Source: Symbiodinium kawagutii (Eukaryota; Sar; Dinophyceae; Suessiales; Symbiodiniaceae). From it: a stretch of DNA of 64,000 nt. The DNA is taken from contig VSDK01016700.1 of assembly GCA_009767595.1 (NCBI GenBank), forward strand, positions 89,242-153,241, given 5' to 3'. The notes under the pieces are model-generated. The model was not told where the DNA came from and made no database searches. It worked only from the letters and a program-made list of their open reading frames with translations. The position numbers and the translations under genes were made by a program. Numbering within the stretch: the stretch's first letter is position 1; the number at the start of each line of letters is the position of its first letter. This document shows, piece after piece, positions 12,980 to 25,858 of the stretch.

Positions 12980-13116
12980 CCAAGCAGCAGCCAAGCAGCA
13001 ACTGAGGTGAATTTCGGTGTGGAACTGGAGGAAGAACTACAGCCCGATGCTGCGCCACCATCTCCCTCGCAGCCCGTGAAGCTGATAGGCCGCCGTTCCA
13101 GCACGGAGCGTTTCAG
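12980..13116 (+). CDS. Internal exon, proline/serine-rich acidic segment
   Basis: An ttcttgcag acceptor opens a 45-codon frame with V-E-L-E-E-E-L-Q-P-D, a P-S-P-S-Q-P stretch and R-R-S-S-T-E-R-F, ending at a good gtgggg donor. It looks like a disordered regulatory segment with a possible phosphorylation site in R-R-S-S (inference). The preceding bases 12868-12979 are also open in two frames and may be another exon. Confidence 0.45.
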
Positions 13117-14028
13117 GTGGGGTGCTGTCAGTGGAGTTCCCCACTCGGGGGGCCCCCACAGCCCTGCCCTTTAAGGCCCTGGGGCCACTAGGAGGCCATC
13201 CACATGGGTAGATGACTGGGTGGATCCAATCAACATCCCTAACCTGACGCATATTTCCCTACATGGGGCCAGGTGTGGTCCCTGTTGTGAGGTCAACCTT
13301 GATGAGTGTGGTCAATGTTCACGCGCGTGGCACCAACTGGTCGGCTGTCGCACAGGCTGGTGGTGACAGCCGCTTTGGCGGTGACCGAAGTTTTCAGAAC
13401 TAGGAGTAGGAAGAGAGGGTTTGTAGAGATGAGGTGATGGATTCATGATGGTTTCTGCTTGACCATTGGTCATGATGATGATTTTTTCTTTGCTGGTGTT
13501 TTGTCTTCGGCGTTGTTTTTCGTGTCCTGGCTGTTTTTCTTTGCTGTTTTTTTGTGTACTAGTGTTGTTTCTCTGCTAGTCTGTCCCCTCTGATGGTTTC
13601 TCTTTGGTAGTGTTTTTCTCTGGTGTTTGTTTTTTTTCTGCGCTCGTATTTGCATCTCTGGATTGTTTCCTGTTATTTTGCGTTGGTGTTTTTTTTCTAT
13701 CGAGGTGCTTCTTCTTTGCAGGTGTGCGTTTTTCCCCCTGTCCTGGTGTTTTGTTTCCTCCCCAAGTGTTTCTTTGTTCTGTTTTTTTTGTTTGATGAGT
13801 TTTTCTCTGATCATGAATTGTTCTTTGCTACTGATAGGTGGCGATGAAATTTTGGCTCGCCCGGATATCACTGTGGGTACCTGAGACACTCCGAAACGAA
13901 GAAGAAGACAGTGGCCAAAATCCTTGGTTCATCACCTTGATTGACCGTGAGATCTGCCTGTTTGTTGATGTTTGTTGGTCTGGGTTAGCTCATCTTCCAA
14001 CTGCTCAAGTGGTTCCCAGCAGCTCCAG

Positions 14029-14523
14029 GATGCCAAAGATTTTTCCCACTTTTTCGGAGGATTAGCCGAAGGTTCCGAAGGCGCTTACATAGCAGGCCTG
14101 TCTTGCAGGCGCATGACGCACACGCTGCTTACGGTGCAACTGTCCACTGTGGTCGTTGCATCGTTCTTTGCGGTGTCCCTCGTTCTCAGCGGAATTTGGG
14201 CAGTTCCCGGACATGAAGAAGCGACCTTCTGGAAGGGCTTCATGAATCGCATTGCGTGGGCCTTCAGTCCAGTCTTTCTGGGAGGCTTCTTTCCTGGTCT
14301 TTGCAACCCTGTGATGATGCTCAACTGGCGCATCCACCGCTATTTCATCATCATCAGCTTGTTGCCCTTCATCATTGCCGACGTGGCATTCCCCTACATT
14401 GTTGGAACTGACAGCCATTTCAAAGTCTCTCGTGCTCAAGTGGCATGTGTTGCCGTGCTTGTTATGGGCAATGCTTTATTGACCCAGCATTGCGCTGGGG
14501 GGTCTTCCGCTTCCATCAAGTAA
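14029..14523 (+). CDS. C-terminal exon of a multi-span membrane protein
   Basis: Open from a gctccag acceptor to TAA at 14521-14523, about 164 residues. Four hydrophobic segments are visible: a V-V-V-A-S-F-F-A-V-S-L-V-L segment, an aromatic glycine-rich one (F-L-G-G-F-F-P-G-L), an I-I-I-S-L-L-P-F-I-I segment, and a final C-V-A-V-L-V-M-G one. A loop with G-H-E-E-A-T-F-W separates the first two. The pattern suggests an integral membrane protein, perhaps a transporter. I cannot name the family. Upstream exons may include 13836-13874 (G-D-E-I-L-A-R-P-D). The short tail is serine-rich. Confidence 0.55.
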   Translation, partial: DAKDFSHFFGGLAEGSEGAYIAGLSCRRMTHTLLTVQLSTVVVASFFAVSLVLSGIWAVPGHEEATFWKGFMNRIAWAFSPVFLGGFFPGLCNPVMMLNWRIHRYFIIISLLPFIIADVAFPYIVGTDSHFKVSRAQVACVAVLVMGNALLTQHCAGGSSASIK

Positions 14524-15822
14524 AACACTGGTTGTGTGTTTGTCTTGCCACATTCGTCTCTCTACCTTGTGCATGTGCTTATTTGTTTGTCCACTCCACG
14601 TGCTATTGTGTAAGTGCATAGGCTGCAGGCATGTACTAGTACACATTTCAATCCTGCCGGTCTCTTCAAATTGCTGCCCAAGAACAACATGAAGTCCGAG
14701 GTTTTCTTTTCAACTTGCTTCTGGCCTACTACTACCTGCGTGTTTTTCTTGCCATCGATGATTGCTGGCATCCGGTGTTGTAGAGGAGACGAGGCATGGC
14801 CAGAGCTGGGCATGTCTCAGTGGCGCTACATCAGGGCAGAGGGAAGACGGTTCTTCAAAGACCCTTGCATGCAAAGATTGCCACCACAGAAGTGAAGAGG
14901 AAGTTGATCGTACTGGGTCCGGTCAGGTCGCGCGGGCCAGTGAAAGTCTTGAAGTTGTTACAATTTTCACCTTGAAGCAGACAGTGTGTGTGTGTGTGTT
15001 CAAATGGACTGCAGGAAATCTCTCCACATTTGCGAAAGATGATGTGCAAGTAAAATTGATTCCCCTGGTAAGCTTGATGTATGAATGGTATTCAGTGGTC
15101 AAATGATTATTAAGATAACTCATGGGCTGCTTGCTATTGACTCGATTGACTGCATGACAACCAGTGTTTCCTTACGGTTTTGATGTGAAATTGGTAGAGA
15201 TGTCCGCCTGATTCCTCCCTGGTCTCTTGGTCCTCCTCAGTTGCAAGGGGATCAACTTCAATCTCTCTCACTTTTCTCCGTGTTTTGATCATTCTTTACC
15301 CAATCATGACCTGAACAGCATTAACATGAACCTGTACGAAAAAAACGCCAAAGCTATTGGACATCAACTGCTATTTGCCTTCTTTTGATCCTCTATAGTT
15401 GTAAATGCACAAGGCTCTAGACAACTACCCGACAGGCAGCCCTGAACATGCGTTTGCCCAAGAAGAAGGGATTTGCGAGATAGGTTTTCCGCATTCATGT
15501 CTGATATTGACATAAATTGCATTGCTGCAAGCCTGAAGGTTGCTAGCCTGACGTGTTGATTGAATATGCTGATAGAAAACCATCCGTGCAAGAAAGGCTT
15601 GAAGATTGCTAGCCTGACGGCAAGGATTCATCACATGATCACACGTTGCTGGGATGATTGGGATTGCTTGCTAATTATGATGATTTGATATGATTTCGAC
15701 ACTTACAATTTTCCACTCTTAGCCGCCTTTTGTTTAGTCTGGACTACTGGTCAGATGGGGCAGGGTGCCCGGTTCGCGTTGCTCAGGATCTATGTTGCTT
15801 AATCGCGTGCTTCGCTGCTGCA

Positions 15823-15940
15823 GTGCTGCCTGTGAATTACATCGCCTTCGACTTCGCCGTGGTTTTGCCCAACTTGACGCCCGGCACGGCCGCGTGGCTA
15901 AGACCGTTGGTTTCCAGTCTGCTGAAGATCGGGTGCTTCG
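15823..15940 (+). CDS. Hydrophobic internal exon
   Basis: Acceptor gctgcag, donor GAG/gtgggg. It encodes L-P-V-N-Y-I-A-F-D-F-A-V-V-L then P-N-L-T-P-G-T-A-A-W and an amphipathic end, so probably a membrane or membrane-anchored segment. Two other frames are also open. It is 1.3 kb past the stop of the membrane-protein exon at 14523, so it belongs to another gene or transcript. Confidence 0.4.
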
Positions 15941-18900
15941 AGGTGGGGGCCGTGACGAGCGGTGATGGTTCACCATGTTCAACTGGCAGGTCCTTGATGT
16001 TCATCGAAGGCATAGCCTCTTCTGGAAAGATTGGCTGTGAAGGCCAATGAAATCCATGGAATCATATCACTCTTCAAAGGAATTCCTTGTTTTTTTGCGA
16101 TATGGTCATCGCTTAAAGTGATCACTGGGGTGCAAGAATAGTTGCAAAACGCACGACATCAACTAGATCTTGATTGTGACTACTTGTTTTTCTGTTTATT
16201 AAACAAGCCTTAGGACACATTTTTGTTTATAAACAAGCCTTTTATAACAACAGCTCAATTTTCAGAAGAGCATGTGTTATGTACAGGTGCTCAGAGGCAG
16301 CATTAGGACGCAGGATTTCGCCGAAAGCAAAGGATGCCCATGCGTTTCGTCAGTGCAACATTTCACCATCGATCATGGCATCATTAAAGCGGTCAATGTC
16401 AACAGATGGACATCCCAAAGGGTTCAGAACGAATAGTGAAAACAATGAGAGCATTGTGAAAAAGTCTGTGCTGGGCATCCCATATTGATGGCCAAGATTG
16501 GTCAATCATGTTCATATTGTCAAAGTCAAGAGCCTTACCATCATGCAGCTGCAGGTGCTAACCTCAGGTTGTACCCCTCGCTGCTGACATTCCCAAAATG
16601 CGCCGAATATTCATTGTTCCACTATGTTCACTATTCACCAGCTTGTGGATAAATTTTGGTGTTAACTATAGTTGTGGAGGAAATAGCTTGGTGTTGAGGT
16701 CACATGTACGTAACCACAGAAAGCCCGGAGGTGTTTAAGGCTGCAGCGGAACGCTTGTCTTCAACATTGCGGTTCCTTGGCGATATTGCCAATTTTCCGC
16801 CTCAGGTCGCGCCCGAGTATCATCTACATATATGGGGGTTTCTCAAAATGAGGGACCCCCAAAATGGTTGGATTACTGCTACAAGTGGTTAGTCATGGAT
16901 GATTGGGGGGTATTCCCATGACTTGAGAAACCACCCAATAAGGCTTGACTACGCGCCAATTTCTAGACTTAATCAATCCACATTTGTTACCCTGTTTTTG
17001 GATGTTTTTGGTGCCAGTGTGGTGGCTTTACATTGGAAAGACTACCCTACTTGCCCCTCCTTAAGAGCTCTCCCTTCCGGCTACAGGACGTTCCCTGTAG
17101 CTGAAACCGGAAAAATCGCCGCAACGCTCCTTTGGAGCAACAGCGGCATTGAAAGGGCGCACTCCTTAATCTATATATATATATATATGTCCTTGCTTGA
17201 AGACCCGAACAAATGTGCATGGTCCAATTGCAAGGAGGAAATCGCAGGAAGTGTTGGATGTGCGTTTGTGAACACTGGTATCAACCGGGGTTTACCATGG
17301 TTTTACAAGTTGCAGCTATATGCAGTGAAAGCTGGTTTTTAGAGTTGGTTATACTTGGTTGCAATTGGTTTTTAAGTTTCAGCTACATAAAGTGAAAGCA
17401 CCTGTCCTACTACATCCAGATGAATCCTTTTGCAGCTCTGACTGTAATTGACTGCGTGTGAGCTGCCTGCAGCACATGCAATGAGAATTCCAGATCTCGT
17501 TCTATTTTCAGATTGCAACACTAGCGGCCCGGGGGGCTACCGCCACAGGATTCATGCACCTAATGTTAAATGGGACAGGAAGGTCGCAAGTCAAAATGCT
17601 AGGTGTTTCCAAGACTTTACACACCATAGCAGTGGTGTGTAGTGATCAAACAGCGACGTGGATACAGCCTCAGGTTCTTTGGCTTGTTCCCTTTGGCTGT
17701 GAATTTGGGCCTACACACTGCAATGTCCGTGGTTCTTTGCCAAGATTGGTTCAGCGTCCCTCGTCAACCAAGTCTGCACACAATTCAACCAGTGAAAGTG
17801 CTTCAAAGAGCACTGGATGATTCTTGTGATCTTTTTTGATTTGTTGTTTTCTTGCGGTAATCGTAATGCGTGAAGTTTATGCTGTGAAGAATTAATTACG
17901 CTTCAGCCAACTAGCTCGTGAATGGTTTAACTGTATTTTTACGGCCCATACGGGAAGATGATGCGGATTATAAATGATACGTGGTGATACGCCTTTAACA
18001 ACGATAGCTCGGATCTTTAAAACGACTGGAACCACTGATTAGAGACCTGAGAGATGGCGCTGAAGAGAGAGAGAGAGAGAGAGATCAGAGACTGAGTTTC
18101 CGCACGCTCCTCGTTCATAAATTTGGAGGGCATTCAAGCCATCTCTTGCTATGTGCCAGGTGTCAAACTGTCAATCATCAGGCGCTTCCATTCTTGTCAG
18201 TCCTAAAGCTGCCTCTTTTGGGAGCAAAACGCCAGCTAATGATCCGTTGATTCTCCTTGGGCCCAGATCAGAACTTTTTGGTCTAACTCTTGTGAGGATT
18301 CATTGTAGATCCTTGCCGTTCAAGCCATCTTTGCATTTTCACTGGACATAGCACTAGACATCACGAAGTGAATGAAATCAGTTATCAAGTCTTCGCATCC
18401 ACAGCCTTCGGCCTTGGGACAACACGACCCCCATGGCCCGCAGAAACACAATCTACACATATCTACACTCATGGAGGGAGAGCTTGAATTTGTTTTCGTT
18501 TTTTTCTGGAACCATTGGAACTAAGTTTTCAGATGAAAGTTTAGAACATGATTCCAGAAAGCCTGTTCTGAAGCCTCTTCAAACCCACCAAGTATTCTCA
18601 AGCTTCAGGTGATACTTTGGATCGGTTGCGACTTCTGCAACAGCTTCTGGAGAACGCTGAGAACCAAGCGATGCCAACGGTTGGTGAAGCATATTCACTG
18701 GCTCAATTACAACGATGAAGAACTAAGACGCTGGCATTGTCAGCTCGGGTGCTCCCAAGAATAGCGTTTTTGGGGAATCATTGGTGCTACCTAAGGAAAC
18801 CATTGGTGGAATTGTTCACCTAATATAGGTTGGGCAAGCATCACTGGTACATCATTTCTGATTTTCGAACTTCTGCTGCTTGCTGGTTTTGAGAAAGCTA

Positions 18901-19457
18901 AGGAGCCAGGAGTATCCATAAGACCCCTTTGAAGGCGTAGCCAAGGAGCTACAAGGAGTGCCCTAACCAAACGGTACACAAAGATGTGAATGATCTATTT
19001 GCATCCCAGAAAAGAAACGGCACCCGCCTGAACACATCCGTGTTTGATAGGGCCAACATTTCAAGAACCCATTTATATTGGCTCTTTAATAGGGAAATGA
19101 CTGGCAAAAAAATTTACCCGGCTCCTGTGGCACAAATTTATTTGGGGCCCGGGGACGTCTTCAAAAAAAAATCAGAGCCAAAAGGCAAGCACTCACCATC
19201 ACTTGGTCCTGCTGAAAGCACGCCATTTTAGTTCCTGCAAGAACGGACTGGACATTTCCATTTTTGGACGTTCGTTTCGTTTCCCATTTTGAAGAAACGT
19301 GACTAGATATTTCTGCTCACGCTGTGGAATCCACAGAGGGCATACTCGTATACCCCAAAGTTGTTGGCTGGTTTGCTATGGATTTCCATTTCTGGTTGGT
19401 AGTACCCTAACTAACCATTTGTAACCTGCCCCATGTGGTCACCGAGCTACGCCCAAG
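15941..19457. other. No convincing gene; one inverted-repeat element
   Basis: Holds the element at 16834-16937, a pair of perfect small hairpins at 17079-17148 and a serine-rich open frame ending at 17820 that I could not support. A (GA)n tract lies at 18064. Confidence 0.45.
16834..16937 (+). mobile_element. 'TTCTCAAAATAGGGG' element, copy 2
   Basis: GGGGGTTTCTCAAAATGAGG and CATGACTTGAGAAACCACCC are inverted ends; the centre contains TTGGATTACTGCTACAAGTGG. Confidence 0.65.
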
Positions 19458-20156
19458 GACACAGAGGAATAGAAGCCATCATCTTGGGCTGGGGCCTGAC
19501 TGCAGCTCTGCTCAGTGTCCTTATGGTGGCTCCAGTGACTGCCCTTTTACCGGACATGCTCTGGAGATTTCTCTTTCCCAAAGGCAGAGCTTGGCCAAAG
19601 AGGACAACATTTGTTACGTCGGTGTTTAAAGGGTCACGTCCCAGATATGGTTCTTTTGGATAGGCTGTCTAAGAAACACCTACCCACACAAGGTTCCTAG
19701 GGGGCTCGGTCATGCAGCTGGGGGGAGGGTAGACTAACCCTGAGGCGGCGCGAGTGTGTGGTACTTGTTCGTTGTCACATGCTGCGATGCGTCCTTCGAT
19801 ATGCTTTCTTTGTTGCTGATTACGCGACTGGTCTTGCAATGAGCCAAAGGTTTTTCCCAAAGGTTGATGCATGAGCAGTGGCCCAAATCCATTTCGGCTT
19901 GTCAGTTTGCCAACCCCTAAGTTATGCCAATTCATATGGTTTATGGTTGCTGGTTGCTCTATCAGTTTCGTTGCTTGGAGTCAGGCACATTTGCCGGTGC
20001 AACTTTGGGAAGCTGCTCGGAAATCATCCCTTCTCCAAGACCATGAGATCTGCATATCTGGCCTCGCTGACGGTGGTGTGGGCACCTTGTGCGCTTGGTT
20101 GTTTTGGGTGGGTCTTCGAGCACATGTGCGTGGCTGCCTTTGCGGACCGCTGCTGA
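19458..20156 (+). CDS. Two membrane-type exons of an unrecognised gene
   Basis: 19458-19583 follows gcccaag and contains G-W-G-L-T-A-A-L-L-S-V-L-M-V-A, then a loop and an F-L-F-P-K-G end at a GC donor. 19985-20156 follows gagtcag and reads C-N-F-G-K-L-L-G-N-H-P-F-S, then a hydrophobic segment (A-Y-L-A-S-L-T-V-V-W-A-P-C-A-L), ending in TGA at 20154-20156 or at a GT a little earlier. Each has at least one likely membrane span. Grouping them is an inference from distance and character. Confidence 0.4.
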
Positions 20157-20934
20157 GTTTGTGTCTTGCACTGCCCTGGCATGCACTGCTTTCGCGATGT
20201 GAAGGGGGTGTATTTGTCAGCCACCATGAGTGTCCCAAAGAATGGAACTGTTGTCATTTGAGCGGTGTTTCAACCCTTTGTCCGTTGCAATGATTCTGGA
20301 ACGATGAGGTCTGTAGTGGTTCACTCAACATCATGCCTGAAACCGTGCAGCGTACGGATTTCTATCAAGCATTTAAACTATCATCATACATGTGGTTGCA
20401 CGTATACTTTGCCTTGCTTATTGTAGTTGGCAAGTGCAATGCTCAGCAAAGGTAGTACATGTCATGTCCCAGCCTTTGAATATTTTTGCACGTGTCATCT
20501 TCATGTGTATCAAGGCATGCTTGCAGGCATAGACGATCATAAAATATGTATATAAGAACTTATCATTACATGTGAAAAGAAAACTCTGGACAATATTACT
20601 TTGGTTTTAGATAATGTCATGTATATACAATATATTTACATTTGTATATATCAATATTTTTCTTTAACTTGCACATACTGACACATCATACAGATACATG
20701 ACTACATGTTCACTGTGCACATGGCCACATGGTCAATTGATTATTTTAATTATTTGTTGATTCATTTGTTCATGTTTCTAACCCAATGTAGATAGAATGA
20801 GGTATGCAATGATATGCATACATACATTAAATGACCACTCCTTTAGGAATATTCCTGCTCATTGACCACTACTATAGTAAGCAACTATTGTTTGTTCCTT
20901 TCCAAGCATCAAATGACCAGTGCTGTAGAGACAT

Positions 20935-21085
20935 GGAGGACCCATGTGGTTTTCGGTCCGCTCAAAGAAGCTGCCGCCCGACCTCCCGACCTTCCGTTTG
21001 CGTGCTCGTCGAAGACGGCAGTGCAGCATGTCCTGGGGCCAGGAATGGCCAAGCTACCCCAGTTACCGTGGAAATCGATGGTTGA
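20935..21085 (+). CDS. GC-rich candidate exon, frame ambiguous
   Basis: A GC-rich island in AT-rich surroundings, open in two plus frames. One reads V-V-F-G-P-L-K-E-A-A-A-R-P-P, the other ends V-T-V-E-I-D-G and a stop. Splice sites are not clear. Confidence 0.25.
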
Positions 21086-21343
21086 ATCATGAGCAGTAAT
21101 GTTTAATCAGACTATTAAGGCATATTCAGGTCAAGATTATTGAGATTAATCGTACATGAATCGTACATGATTTTCATTAATAAGCTTGTAGGCTCATTGA
21201 TTCTGATGTGATATGACGAGATTTTCCATGAGCTTATAGGCTTACTAAAGATACTGATAATCATTATTTCAGATTCTTCATTTCAGGACTCCGTGATGGC
21301 AGAAGAACTGCGGTTTGCGCAAATGTAGTGATGCAATTTTTGG

Positions 21344-21589
21344 TTGGCTTGCGAGGCACGATCATCCGGAACCGTCGTGCTTATCAACAGACCAACACGC
21401 AGAACCAAACATCCGCGGGTAGTTTGGAAACTGAAAGAGTTTCTTAAGTCGTGGCTGGAAACCATGCATTGGAGAGATGAAACTTCCACGCGTCTTCGGG
21501 TATTGAATTTAAGAAACCGTCGCAGAACACCCGTGTTGGCTCGTCACCGATCGATGACAAAAAGGAAACCTGGGCGAGCAGCTGCATGA
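21344..21589 (+). CDS. Candidate basic C-terminal exon
   Basis: An open frame ends K-R-K-P-G-R-A-A-A then TGA, with an arginine/lysine-rich body (N-L-R-N-R-R-R-T-P) and L-K-E-F-L-K-S-W-L. It resembles a nucleic-acid-binding or ribosomal-type tail only in composition. No clear acceptor. Confidence 0.25.
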   Translation: MACEARSSGTVVLINRPTRRTKHPRVVWKLKEFLKSWLETMHWRDETSTRLRVLNLRNRRRTPVLARHRSMTKRKPGRAAA

Positions 21590-21873
21590 ACGTCATGTTT
21601 GTATGGGATGTTGATTGCGGTTGGGCACAGTGGCTAGTAATACTAATGAGAATCGACAATTGATGGAGTCCGTATCCAGAAGATAGCAATAACAGGTAGA
21701 GTATGATGATATTCATTTGCAATGACTCAAGTGGATTAGCTATAATTAAGCGATAGTTGGCAATATTAGATTAGTTCGCATTCGCAACAGTAACAATGGT
21801 GAACTACAATTGCGATTTTTATTGGTTGCTAATCATGGGCTAATATGAAATCGTTATCCTCCGGACGTCGAGT

Positions 21874-22063
21874 GGTGGTTTCTCAAAATAGGGGACCCCC
21901 CACGTTATTGTTACAATGTTATATTTGATTACTGACTATAAAAATACGCACTCAATATACTTAATTTTCCCAAGATATTGTTACATTTTATTACTGACGA
22001 TATAAACTATAAATACTGAATACTGGATGATAACCGGGGGTCCCCTATGACTTGAGAAGCCAA
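21874..22063 (+). mobile_element. 'TTCTCAAAATAGGGG' element, copy 3, longer
   Basis: GTGGTTTCTCAAAATAGGGG and CCCCTATGACTTGAGAAGCC as ends, with an AT-rich centre of about 150 bases, so it is an expanded copy. Confidence 0.6.
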
Positions 22064-24129
22064 GGGTCAAGGTCCTGCAGCGAGAATCCAGTGAACTGCT
22101 CGAAGTGCATTCGGATGTTCACCTACCCCCTTTCTGAAATGCTTCCTAATTGGACCCACAGCCGTCTGGGGAGTGCTAGGCAGCCATAGGGTCCCCCCTA
22201 GAGATGAGTACCTCTAGAGACTCTTGCAAAGGCGGGTGACATCATCATTCTTGGAGGTAAACGATCCCTAAAGACCGCCGCATGAGGGTTCAAAACCTTC
22301 ACGTGGCGGCATCAGGGCAGAACAAAGGTGAGATGAGCACCTTCAAGGGTTCAGCTACAGTTACTATCCCTTCAAAGTGCAATGGCGGTACTGTACTTCA
22401 AGTACTTACTCTGTCATAGCCAGTCTCAAGTTAGTACCACTAATTAGCTTCGGATTTCATGACATCTTGGCTTGTGCAAGGCTAAGCTTCACAACAGGAG
22501 AGTCTTACGAGAGTCGTATGATGGCACCTGTCCCACCGAGAGATTCCACCATCCGAAAGTTTGCCGTATGTCTTTTTTTCTGGTTTCAAGGGGTTCATGG
22601 AAATTCAATGATACAGTAGAACCTTGGCTACACTTAGATAAATACAAAGTTACACGTACCTTGGTTGTTGGATTTCGGACGATTTTCTAAAATCATAAAA
22701 AATGGTGGGTATGTGCTATGGCGTTTGTTGCTCAATCAGTTTGGGCAATTGCATTGAACCCAAGCGAAGTGATGGTTGAAAGGAAATCGGTTGATTTCCA
22801 TCTCAAAGAAAAGCTTCATTATTTAGCAGCATAAGGTTTTAAAGATGACCAAATGCCTGGTGATGGTGATTGCCACTATCTTTGGCACTATTTGTTCAGT
22901 GACACTGTTTGATTCAGACCAGTCTCAAACTACATTTAACATGCATCGGTCATTTGATGTAACCACCATGAGCAGCCATCCATAACACCAGTATCAAAAA
23001 ACCATCGGTTAAACCATCGAACCGTGAAAACCCCAAACCCTAAACCCTATTGAACGATCAGGAAACATCTATCGAGCCATCTTCAAACCCACCAAATGTC
23101 ACCTGCACCCAGCGCGAAACTTCGCAGCGCACAGGAGAGCAGAAAGTTTATTGAGTCCGACAAGGCGCACGGGTGGGTCATGAGCGAATGATCTGTACTA
23201 GCTGCTGGTTGGGAGGGCCCCCCTATCCAGGCGTATCCCCCTGCGTTCCTTGAAAGAGCGAGCTGAGGAGCTACAGGAGTGGTGTAACCAGATGATCTCA
23301 GATGGTAGTATACCCGATTGGTGGTTTTTCACATGTACTGTTTGCCGCGAATATTTGGAATGGTTGACTGATTGATTCATAATAATTCACAAGGGTCAAA
23401 ACCACCATGATATCCAAAATGACAGGTCGTTGATATTGCAACACCTTGCAACTGGCACCTTGCACATCCCAAAACATCCCATGGCCCAAAACTGTGACGA
23501 AAATCTTCACAGACTGACTGACCTACAGTTAACTTTTATAGATTTACTTCCTTCACATTTGGTATGTTCAGACAAGAATTACTTGTTCTGAGTTTTGATG
23601 TGCAGCCGTACTTGTTCTACACTCACTCATACAATAATGTGCATCAAATGACCGGGTGCTTTGTTATTTTTAGGCATTCGGTGCTCTTCAGCATCGTAAA
23701 CCACGTGTTTCGCCATGTTGAAAGTCCAGATTTTCCATACATTTGGGGCTACCCCTGCTACCAGCCTTGGTGTCGCAGGGCCTAAAGCAACTTCGTGCAG
23801 ATCGCCACGTTGGCATCCGGACAGCTGCCGCAGGCATGACCCGTTGGCTTCTCCGCAGGCGGTCAATCGATGCCAAGCTTCCCGTAGCTGTGGCCAGACC
23901 TAGGATGCCAAGCTTTCCATAGCTGTGTTGACCTGCCAAACTTTGGAGTCTTTGCTTTGCCAACCTCCTCCCCCCAAAATTTAACAGGATGATAGTTGAG
24001 GAGCAGCGTAGATGTCCGCCTCCACCCCCCCCACACAGATTCCCATGTGTTCACATAATTTCTATTCATCCTTGCTCAGCCATGCTCCTGGTTCGGGTTG
24101 TCTCTCCGTGTTTGTATTTTTCCTGGCTT

Positions 24130-24330
24130 CAATCCCAGAACCCGAAATCCGAAGCCTTGAACCCTACCTAAAGCTCTTTAAAACCCTGAAACCCTGAACC
24201 TCAAAGCCCTAAAACCCCAAACTCTGTCAAACTCTGAAACTCTAAGCCCTAATGCCCTAGACCTTGCCCCAATTCCTAAACAGGCCTCAAAGCCTAAATT
24301 TGAAACCGATACCGATACCTCAAACCGTAG
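24130..24330 (+). repeat. Degenerate CCCTAAA/CCCTGAA telomere-like tract
   Basis: Scattered AACCCTGAAACCCTGAACC, CCCTAAAACCCC and GCCCTAATGCCC. A second short patch, CCAAACCCTAAACCCTATTG, is at about 23033. Confidence 0.55.
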
Positions 24331-25784
24331 CAAATCCTATGAAGATTGGTAACCCAATTTTGGTTGTCCATGGCTGCACAGCGTGATACAGTAGGCTTCT
24401 ACATCAGGAGCCAAAGTAAACGCAATGCGTGATGCAAGACACAAGTGAACGTGTAAGGCTTTGTTCTTCCATGCTTAAGGCAGCATTTGCGTCGTATGCC
24501 ATGAACTGTTGTAATGTCAATGTGATATCTACCTATTCTTACTTGTCAGCTACTACCTCATTATTCATTCTACTTCTGAACATGCCATTTGGCTCTCATT
24601 CTGCTAAATATACATTTCTTATCCACTTCTTTTGCCATCATCTCCTTCCATTGAGCTCCTTTACTTCTTATCTCGGGCTTGCGTAGGAGGTCAGCCAGGG
24701 CATCTGAGTTCCAGGGTCGTTCCAGGGAGGTGTCGAACGGGGTCATATCCCCAAGCGCGAAACCATCCTTCTGGTTGACACCAACATCGCCCACGCTTGG
24801 ATACCCTAATGCATTGGTGCTCGCGGTTGGAATCCTATTCTTACTGAAGACATGGCCAATATTATGACGCTAAGGGCATGACACATTTTTCAGCAAACCA
24901 CTAGATTTGCATCGATGTGCCAGGGATTTATGCTCAACTTCATAGCAACCTGGTGCTTGAAATGCTTCTGGCCAGGGGCTCAGTAGCCGGACACAGTCTA
25001 GTGAATAATACTGGATAACCAACAGTGCTGATTGTCAGAACTAAAGTTCTGCACCATTTCATGGTTCACCCTACCATCATTTTTGAATCATCAGTGGCGA
25101 CTGGATTTTCCGGAGCTGGTGATCATAGTTGGGAAATTTGGACCAAGACAGTTCCATGACACATGTTTTTGGCTCATTTATTCACCACGCCGAGGGTCAC
25201 GGAGGATGGTCTGAAGCATGCTGAAGCTTTCCTCGAAAATCATCACGGAAGATGCGTGATGAACCAGGGTCCTGAGGTTCCATTTTCTTGAATGTTATAT
25301 AGTAGGTTATACTGGGTTATGTACATAGGTTTACTTTCGAGCAATCCCTGAATGTGATGAATTATTTTTTTAGGTATAGAATTACATGTTTCCATTATTA
25401 TGATCATTGTTCATTTTTATACTGTTATACTTTGAGCATTGGTTAGAAGAAATGCAATCCTGATAGTTCATCTAAACCATACATATAATAAATAATACTT
25501 TGAATGCAAAAGCAATCCTGATAATTATACTTAGATTGTAATCCTAATAATTCATTTGAACTTGTTGGTTGATCTTTGGGTTCGTCAACACCAGATGGCT
25601 TCGACGACTCCATGTCCGACGAATGATTGTATGATATAATCAGCGGGTTGTATGTGCAGTTCGCTTGTGGTTCAGTTGTTTTTGTTGCTGGTCATTTGTT
25701 TTGAGGGAGAGTGCTAGCACAGAATATTCTATGGGCATATCGCATGGGTGCAGGAATGTGCTCCTGTACATTTCATCATGTTCA

Positions 25785-25858
25785 AATATGTGCAAAAACA
25801 TGCGCTTGCAAATATGGTCAAAGATGTGCAAAAACATGCGCTTGAAAATATGGTCTGC
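25785..25858 (+). repeat. 36-bp tandem duplication
   Basis: ATGTGCAAAAACATGCGCTT occurs twice, each followed by AAATATGGTC. Confidence 0.85.

Noticed and set aside
13470..13889. Minus-strand 139-codon lysine-rich frame
   Set aside because: It reads a T-rich tract in reverse and has only K, N, Q, T and R-type composition; probably intron sequence upstream of 14029.
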